DNA from: Saprospiraceae bacterium
GTDB taxonomy: Bacteria > Bacteroidota > Bacteroidia > Chitinophagales > Saprospiraceae
Length of the DNA stretch: 7,327 nucleotides
NCBI GenBank assembly: GCA_020528935.1
Contig: JAJDFU010000254.1
Location: 1-7,327 of the forward strand
Direction: 5' to 3'
Positions within the stretch are counted from its first letter, which is position 1. Every line of letters starts with the position of its first letter. The position numbers were made by a program, and so were the translations under genes. The notes below the pieces were generated by a model that worked only from the letters and a program-made list of their open reading frames with translations, did not search any database and was not told the DNA's origin. Shown one piece after another: positions 1 to 4,453 of the stretch.

Positions 1-111
1 GTTTGAGAATGAGCGTGCATGGTGCATGGGAACACCTGTAAATACGGGGAAAACAAATCACAAAACATTGATTTTCAGTTTTATTCGGTTTCACGTTTGA
101 AATGACCTAAG

Positions 112-136
112 CCGGAAAATTCACCGAATTTTCCGG
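112..136 (-). terminator. Perfect 11-bp hairpin after the last gene
   Basis: Arms at 112-122 and 126-136 are perfect inverted repeats (CCGGAAAATTC and GAATTTTCCGG) around a 3-base loop. The hairpin begins one base after the stop codon of the lipoprotein gene. There is no U-run after it on either strand, so it is not a textbook intrinsic terminator. It may act as a 3' end stabiliser or a two-way terminator. Confidence 0.55.
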
Positions 137-137
137 T

Positions 138-998
138 TCAGCGCAGGCTGCAGGGCCCTGCCGAGGGATCGAGCTGATCGACGACGACCTCCTGGCCGCC
201 CTGCAGAAATCGGCCGCTCAGTAAATTGTAATCGTCAAACGGGGGCTCCTCCGGCAGCGGCAGCGGCAGCTGACCGCCGGCAAAGGCCGCAAAATCGGCT
301 GCCAGGCGAAAGGTGGCGAAAAAGCGATCCCCCACCTGCCGATAGATGCCCGTACCGCGCCGGATGAGCGGATTGGTCAGGCCCTGCACGTAGGTGTCCT
401 GCTGGCGAAAGACAGAGCCCGGCACGGGAAAGGCAAAGGGCACGTTGGTGAGCACGAATTCCAGGGCATTGTCCTCGTCCGATACCGCCTGGAAATTGAT
501 GTTCGGACAATCGTAATTGGCCTGCACCCTGGGCGGATTCTGTTCGTTGAGGTCGTGGCCGGCACAAATGCATACCATCTGCGGGGTGGCAAAGGCCGCC
601 AACAGGCCAAATTGCGGCATGATGACGGTGCTGCGCTCGTCCAGCCCCTGCGGGAAAGGCATGTTCGGCCCGGCCGGCATCGAAAGCCGGAGCTGGTCGC
701 TTTCGTAGGTATAGGTGCCGTCGAAAGCGAAATCCTCCCAGGTGTCGGTCGTGAACAGCACCTGCATGGAGTTGTCCGAACGAAAGAGGAAAAACCACTC
801 GAGCCGGGAGCCCACCCGGCCGCAGCGATACAGGGCGTCGAAGGGGCGATTGGGCACAAAGCTGAACCGGTCGTTCACCTCGTCGCGGACCTGCTGTTCG
901 GAGGCTTGCCCCGTCTGCGGTTCGGCACCTTCCTGCCGGGAGCACTGCAGCAGAAAGAACAGCGTGCATATCGAAATATAGCGTGCGATGGTTCTCAT
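138..998 (-). CDS. Lipoprotein of unknown function
   Basis: A 286-residue protein I do not recognise. Its N-terminus is a short charged stretch, then a hydrophobic run ending in LLQC, so Cys19 is a likely lipidation site. Gln just before the Cys is less usual than Ala, Gly or Ser. The mature part is rich in aromatic residues and in alternating hydrophobic patterns typical of beta strands (about residues 55-110 and 175-270). It contains Cys59, Cys143, Cys145 (a CxC), Cys164 and Cys283, which could form disulfides in the periplasm. A proline-rich LPLPLPEEPP segment lies near residues 244-253. The start is the ATG at 996-998, directly before the signal peptide. It is the last gene of the run, 42 bases after the pentapeptide gene, and a perfect hairpin follows its stop codon by one base. 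Existence of the gene is fairly sure; its function is unknown. Confidence 0.85.
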   Translation of the reverse strand: MRTIARYISICTLFFLLQCSRQEGAEPQTGQASEQQVRDEVNDRFSFVPNRPFDALYRCGRVGSRLEWFFLFRSDNSMQVLFTTDTWEDFAFDGTYTYESDQLRLSMPAGPNMPFPQGLDERSTVIMPQFGLLAAFATPQMVCICAGHDLNEQNPPRVQANYDCPNINFQAVSDEDNALEFVLTNVPFAFPVPGSVFRQQDTYVQGLTNPLIRRGTGIYRQVGDRFFATFRLAADFAAFAGGQLPLPLPEEPPFDDYNLLSGRFLQGGQEVVVDQLDPSAGPCSLR

Positions 999-1040
999 GG
1001 CTGAGATCGTGTTTTGGGCGTTCGAAAAAAGATGCCGGGC

Positions 1041-1931
1041 TCATCCCCGAATGTTGGTCAGTCGAAGGTGTTGGTCCGGAAAGGAGCCGAGATCGGGTTG
1101 GCCGAGCAGAAAAAAGCAGTTGGAGAAGTCTACCGGTCCGGCACTCGTGGCTTCCTGAAAGCGGGTTTCGCCAAAAAACCGGCAGCCTTTAAAAACGCCT
1201 TCCGTCAGCTCCAGGCTCAGGAAATCGGCCTGTGCCCCGAAGTGCGTCCGGCCGAAGTGGGCGCGGTCGTGAAAGCGACTGTAGTTGAAATAGGCCCCCT
1301 GTTCGCAATGCATCAGGGAGAAGTCGGCGTAGTCGAAAAATTCGGCTACGCTGAATTGCAGCGGCCCCCGGAAATTGGCACCCTGAAAGAGGGCCGGCTC
1401 CTCGAAGCGCGCGTCCAGGAACTGGGCTTTGTGCTGGAAAACGGCATTCTGCATGCGCAGCCCCCGCTTGAAGACGCAGGCACTGAAAAAGGCCTGATCC
1501 TGGAAGAGGCTCTCCTCAAAACTGACCGGACCGTCGAAGGTGCACTGCGTGAAGTCGGCCCAGCCCGCGATGCGGGCCCCGCGGAAGCTGACCTCGGCGC
1601 GAAAGTCGCAACTGATGAACGACACATTGCTGCCGAAAGCGCCCAGTACCTTGCGCTGCGGGCCCTCCTGGGCATAGGCCAGCACGGGCCCTTTGAAGGT
1701 GCAGTGGCGAAAGGTGATGGACGAAGCCGTATGGAAGCGATATACGCCGCCGCTGATGAGCCGGGCCTCCAGCAACTGCGTCAGATCGAGTCCCGATTCG
1801 AAGGTTTCGTTTTCGATAACTACGGCCTGACCGCTGCGCAGGCGCCGGGCCAGATCGGGTTCCGGGCTGGAACTGGATTGCAGGGCGCAAAAGCCCAGTA
1901 CAAGCAGACAGGCGGGAAGGAGAAGTTTCAT
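1041..1931 (-). CDS. Exported pentapeptide-repeat protein
   Basis: A 296-residue protein starting at the ATG at 1929-1931. This start is chosen because it opens directly onto a signal peptide (MKLLLPACLLVLGF); the open frame runs further upstream, but that part is basic, unlike a signal, and overlaps the protease gene. The signal may be cut by signal peptidase I, or Cys15 may be lipidated (LGFC is a poor lipobox). Residues about 25-65 resemble the lead-in of Bacteroidota pentapeptide proteins (RSGQAVVIEN, then LDLTQLLEA). From about residue 73 to 273, Phe recurs in five- and ten-residue spacing (FRHCTF, FISCDF, ADFTQCTF, ACVF, NAVF, ARFEEP, GANFRG, RAHF, ADF, CRFFG, VDFSNCFF). This is the pattern of the pentapeptide right-handed quadrilateral beta-helix. 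Such domains are binding or scaffolding modules; the partner here is unknown. Many pentapeptide proteins are cytoplasmic, so the export signal is notable. It lies 94 bases after the protease gene. Confidence 0.87.
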   Translation of the reverse strand: MKLLLPACLLVLGFCALQSSSSPEPDLARRLRSGQAVVIENETFESGLDLTQLLEARLISGGVYRFHTASSITFRHCTFKGPVLAYAQEGPQRKVLGAFGSNVSFISCDFRAEVSFRGARIAGWADFTQCTFDGPVSFEESLFQDQAFFSACVFKRGLRMQNAVFQHKAQFLDARFEEPALFQGANFRGPLQFSVAEFFDYADFSLMHCEQGAYFNYSRFHDRAHFGRTHFGAQADFLSLELTEGVFKGCRFFGETRFQEATSAGPVDFSNCFFLLGQPDLGSFPDQHLRLTNIRG

Positions 1932-1954
1932 GGCGGTATGTTTTAGGTTGGGTG

Positions 1955-1997
1955 AAAAGCCCGGGCCGGCTACATCCCTCCTGGGAGGCCGACCCGG
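1955..1997 (-). terminator. Strong hairpin with short U-tract between protease and pentapeptide genes
   Basis: On the minus strand the arms 1988-1997 and 1961-1970 pair over 10 bp with one G-U wobble. The 17-base loop can form a small inner stem (CCTC with GAGG). A GC pair and four U residues (1955-1958) follow. The shape is that of an intrinsic terminator, though the U-tract is short. Only 23 bases remain before the next start codon, with no recognisable promoter in them. It may therefore be a partial terminator that lowers expression of the two distal genes, or a processing site. Confidence 0.5.
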
Positions 1998-2025
1998 AGC
2001 CGTCAAAGCAGTGTCTGAGAACAAT

Positions 2026-3696
2026 TCAATCGGAAAAAACCGTTTTCGGCCGGCCCTGCACGTGGGCATCCACCTGCTCGTCCAGGCGTCCGCTGCGCTT
2101 CTCGTGCGCAATGAGCGCTGCGATCTCTTCGGCCGTATAGGCATTGCGGTTGGCGGGCGTCACGAGGCTGTGGTGCGCATTGTCCCTGATCAGCCCGGAC
2201 CGGGGCTGCAGCTCGTTGCGGAATTCGAACCTGGCATGCGCCGGCGCACTGCCGTCCCGGGCATAGCCCCCCTCAAACCAGATCGGTTCTATGGACGTAT
2301 AGAACAGGTTGTTCAGCTCGTCGCCCTCCTGGAACACGTCCCCGGCATCGGCTATGAGCACCAGGTAGTAGAAGCCGGTGATGTTGGGCATGTAATAGGT
2401 GCGCGAAACGCTTTCCCAGCCCCAGGCCGTAGAAGCAAAATCGCTGCCGCCCGGCAAGTTCAGGTTGAACACGCAGTTGTAACTGGTAGGGCACTCGTAG
2501 GTATTGGACGCCACGCTCGTATTGAACTCGTCGTAGAACAGCACGCCGTAATCGTTGGCGTTGAAGGCGTTGAAGTAGATGTAGTAGATGGACCAGTCGG
2601 CTGACGCATCGGCCGACTGGCTGCCGACATTGAAGATGTTGAGGTCGATGACCCGCTCAGCGGGATCGCCGGAGGTGAAAAACGTGCTCATATCCGAGTA
2701 CACCCAGGGCGCCAGGTCCACCCCGGCAGCTGCGGGCCCGGGATCGGGATCGTTGTTCGGATCCTCCGCGCCCTGTTCGTTGGCCACGATGAAGAGCGGC
2801 GCGCTGCCGTCGGGGCCGGTGCAGAATTCGTTGATGAAGTAGTTGTAGTCGATCCAGATAAAGCCGCGATCGCCCCATTGCTCACTCCAGGAATTGACTA
2901 CCCGGAAAGCGCCGCCGGGCCCCTTGCTATCGTCGTAGCCGCTGATGACCATGGCGTGGTAGGCGTGCTGGCCTACGTTGTTGTAGGTGGTGCTGGAGCT
3001 GAGCACGGCATCGCTGTTCCAGGTCATGAAGTTGTCGGCCAGGCGCGCCCCGAAGATCACCGGAATGTTGTTGGCCAGGTTCTGCTTGATGCTCTGTACC
3101 GTCGGCTCGATCTTGCGGTAGTACTGAATGCGGTTCTGGGATGCTTCCTGCGTCCAGCTGGGATCCAGGCTGTTCTGCGAGCAATCGCCCAGGTTGGTGT
3201 AGGGCACCGTCTGCATGCTGGCCACGCCCCGCTCCTGGAGCACGTCCAGGGCAAAGGTGAAGTTGGTGCCGTTGCAATCGGGGGCCTTCTGCTGATCCGG
3301 GATGGCGGTGAACAGGTCCTTGGGACTGAACTGGTTGGCTGCCGAAGCCAGATCGCCGGCCGAGAGGCCGCGATCCATGCCGTCCAGGACCGTCTTGCCG
3401 TTGTAGGCCACGGCCCAGGCTACGCAGGTGCCGTATTGGCCCTGGTTGCCGATGGGCGGGAAGTGCGCGCCCAGGTCTGCTGAGGCCGGCAGGTTGTTGT
3501 TGCCAAAACCGAAATTGGTGGCCGAGGGCACTTCGTCCAGGTTGTCCTCACCGGTCCAGCCCAGCCCGAAAGACAGGCTGTCGACAGTGGGGTCGGGATT
3601 GGGTTGCATATCGGCCGGATCGTCTTTCTGGCAAGCCGCCAGGAAAAAGACCAGCCCGAACAGGACTGCGTAAAACGCGAGCGTTGTGGTTTTCAT
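2026..3696 (-). CDS. C1-family (papain-like) cysteine protease lipoprotein with CARDB domain
   Basis: A 556-residue predicted lipoprotein. The lipobox LAAC puts lipidation at Cys22. An acidic Asp/Pro linker follows, then a papain-fold domain at about residues 75-305. The catalytic set is complete: Gln85 (oxyanion hole) and Cys91 in PIGNQGQYGTCVAWA, spaced six apart as in papain; His247 in HAYHAMVISGY; Asn268 in VVNSWSEQWGDRGFIWI. A linker rich in Asp, Pro and Ala (about 310-325) leads to a CARDB-like beta-sandwich at about 326-470, recognised by its ending with DAGDVFQEGDELNNLF. The last about 75 residues are charged and partly helical (NAYTAEEIAALIAHEKRSG) and match no domain I know. It should cleave proteins or peptides at the cell surface or in the periplasm; the substrate is unknown. 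ATG at 3694-3696 is preferred over the GTG one codon upstream, which adds only one residue. The gene lies 53 bases after the TonB-like gene and is probably cotranscribed with it. Family assignment is very secure. Confidence 0.94.
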   Translation of the reverse strand: MKTTTLAFYAVLFGLVFFLAACQKDDPADMQPNPDPTVDSLSFGLGWTGEDNLDEVPSATNFGFGNNNLPASADLGAHFPPIGNQGQYGTCVAWAVAYNGKTVLDGMDRGLSAGDLASAANQFSPKDLFTAIPDQQKAPDCNGTNFTFALDVLQERGVASMQTVPYTNLGDCSQNSLDPSWTQEASQNRIQYYRKIEPTVQSIKQNLANNIPVIFGARLADNFMTWNSDAVLSSSTTYNNVGQHAYHAMVISGYDDSKGPGGAFRVVNSWSEQWGDRGFIWIDYNYFINEFCTGPDGSAPLFIVANEQGAEDPNNDPDPGPAAAGVDLAPWVYSDMSTFFTSGDPAERVIDLNIFNVGSQSADASADWSIYYIYFNAFNANDYGVLFYDEFNTSVASNTYECPTSYNCVFNLNLPGGSDFASTAWGWESVSRTYYMPNITGFYYLVLIADAGDVFQEGDELNNLFYTSIEPIWFEGGYARDGSAPAHARFEFRNELQPRSGLIRDNAHHSLVTPANRNAYTAEEIAALIAHEKRSGRLDEQVDAHVQGRPKTVFSD

Positions 3697-3749
3697 CACC
3701 TATGGATTTAAAGATTTATAAATGTGGATTTGAAGGATTAGAATTCGGA

Positions 3750-4218
3750 TCAGGGACTCAGGCGCAGGCGAACCGGCAGCACGTGCCGGCTGCATACCGG
3801 GCGCCCCTTGACGCGGGCGGGCCGCCAATCCGGCATGTCCGCCAAGGCATTCGCAACGGCATCGCCCAGCCCCAAGCCCGGACTGCGAAGCACCTCGATA
3901 TCGCCTATGCGTCCATCCGAATGGACAGTAAAGCGCAAAATGACGCGGCCTTCCAGCCCGTAATCCCGTGCCAGGTCGGGGTAGTGAACGGCCTCCTGCA
4001 AATAGGTGGCCAAAAGCCGGACGGCCGCCCGGGAATGCCGGGCGCTCGTCCGGGGTCCACACCGGGGCGAGGACCTCCGGTGCAGGTCCAGTCTTTTCAG
4101 GGGGATTTTCGGATAAGAGTACCAGCCGGCCGCCAAAGGCCGAAAGCCCGGTGTAAAACTGCCCCGCAAGCGATTGGGCAGCGAGCAAAAGAAGAACAAA
4201 GGGGATTATGGATTTCAC
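3750..4218 (-). pseudogene. Exported TonB C-terminal-domain protein, frame broken by one extra base
   Basis: Two overlapping minus-strand frames each hold half of one protein. The first, from a GTG at 4216-4218, gives a signal peptide (KSIIPFVLLLLAAQSLAG) and continues to DERPAFPGG, the motif that opens many Bacteroidota TonB C-terminal domains. There it loses the domain. The rest lies one base further on: TYLQEAVHYPDLARDYG, LEGRVILRFTVHSDGRI, DIEVLRSPG, then MPDWRPARVKGRPV, ending with the stop at 3750-3752. Skipping one base in the CCCGGGCGGCC run (4023-4033), for example one of the two G at 4023-4024, rejoins the halves as 155 residues with the family's usual six residues between FPGG and the YL pair. 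The repaired protein has no proline-rich periplasm-spanning stretch, so it resembles the short exported TonB_C proteins common in this phylum rather than a classical energy transducer. No in-frame ATG exists upstream before a stop codon. The second half keeps all family motifs, so the break is recent or a sequencing error. Confidence 0.8.
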
Positions 4219-4219
4219 G

Positions 4220-4253
4220 ATTGCAGGTTTTAAGTCCGATCAACACCTGCAAT
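4220..4253 (-). repeat. Perfect 9-bp inverted repeat abutting the TonB-like start codon
   Basis: ATTGCAGGT (4220-4228) and ACCTGCAAT (4245-4253) are perfect inverted repeats around a 16-base spacer, with half-site centres 25 bases apart. The element ends one base before the GTG start of the TonB-like gene. As DNA it could be an operator for a dimeric regulator. As RNA it would form a hairpin touching the ribosome-binding region and could restrain translation. Which of these applies, if either, cannot be told from the sequence. Confidence 0.5.
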
Positions 4254-4277
4254 GTATCCGCCTCGGGCAAGCGAAGT

Positions 4278-4319
4278 TTTGGGCTATGTCCCAAAGGTTT
4301 TCCCTTATGCCCAATAGCC
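4278..4319 (-). repeat. Overlapping, mutually exclusive inverted repeats in the leader of the TonB-like gene
   Basis: Three pairings compete here. TTTGGG (4278-4283) pairs with CCCAAA (4290-4295) around 6 bases. GGCTAT (4282-4287) pairs with ATAGCC (4314-4319). AAAGG (4293-4297) pairs with CCTTT (4318-4322, just past the listed end). On the minus strand the segment also reads as two near-direct copies, TTGGGCATA and TTGGGACATA. It could be a regulator-binding region or a switchable leader; each stem is short, so chance is possible. Confidence 0.3.
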
Positions 4320-4376
4320 TTTAACCCGCTGGCTAACAGCAACTTATTTTCAAAAATTAAAACCTGAAAAAACGGG

Positions 4377-4420
4377 AAAAAAGCCGGTTTGCACTTATGT
4401 CGCACGACCGGTGCAAAGCC
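4377..4420 (-). terminator. Intrinsic terminator of the regulator gene
   Basis: Minus-strand arms TTTGCAC (as its complement, 4411-4417) and GTGCAAA (4388-4394) pair perfectly. They extend by two G-C pairs across a bulged C (4419-4420 with 4386-4387). The loop holds a further GTC/GAC mini-stem. The transcript then runs into six U residues (4377-4382) and, shortly after, a second run of six (4367-4372). The structure starts about 33 bases after the regulator's stop codon and separates the regulator from the four downstream genes. Confidence 0.7.
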
Positions 4421-4453
4421 TGAAGGCATGGAAACTGAAGAGGACGACCCGCG

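Noticed and set aside
1..111. Gene, RNA or promoter at the left edge
   Set aside because: No open frame with support and no promoter or RNA structure; only a short GCATGGT/GCATGGG tandem near 17-30.
1025..1049. Possible terminator between the pentapeptide gene and the last lipoprotein gene
   Set aside because: A run of six U is present on the minus strand, but the best stems (CGGG/CCCG or GATG/CATC) are only 4 bp and overlap the stop codon.
1014..1946. 310-codon plus-strand open frame covering the whole pentapeptide gene
   Set aside because: It is exactly antisense to a well-supported gene, has no signal or domain of its own and is expected from GC-rich third codon positions.
1932..2144. 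Upstream extension of the pentapeptide protein to a start at 2144
   Set aside because: The extra 71 residues overlap the protease gene and place a good signal peptide in the middle of the protein.
3700..4218. 172-residue uninterrupted reading of the TonB-like gene
   Set aside because: After FPGG this frame becomes low-complexity Gly/Arg/Ala/Pro sequence, while the TonB_C domain continues in the neighbouring frame to 3750.
4351..4358. AATTTTTG as a -7 promoter element for the TonB-like gene
   Set aside because: One mismatch to TAnnTTTG and no convincing TTTG at the right distance upstream. A second candidate, AACCTTTG, has the same problem.
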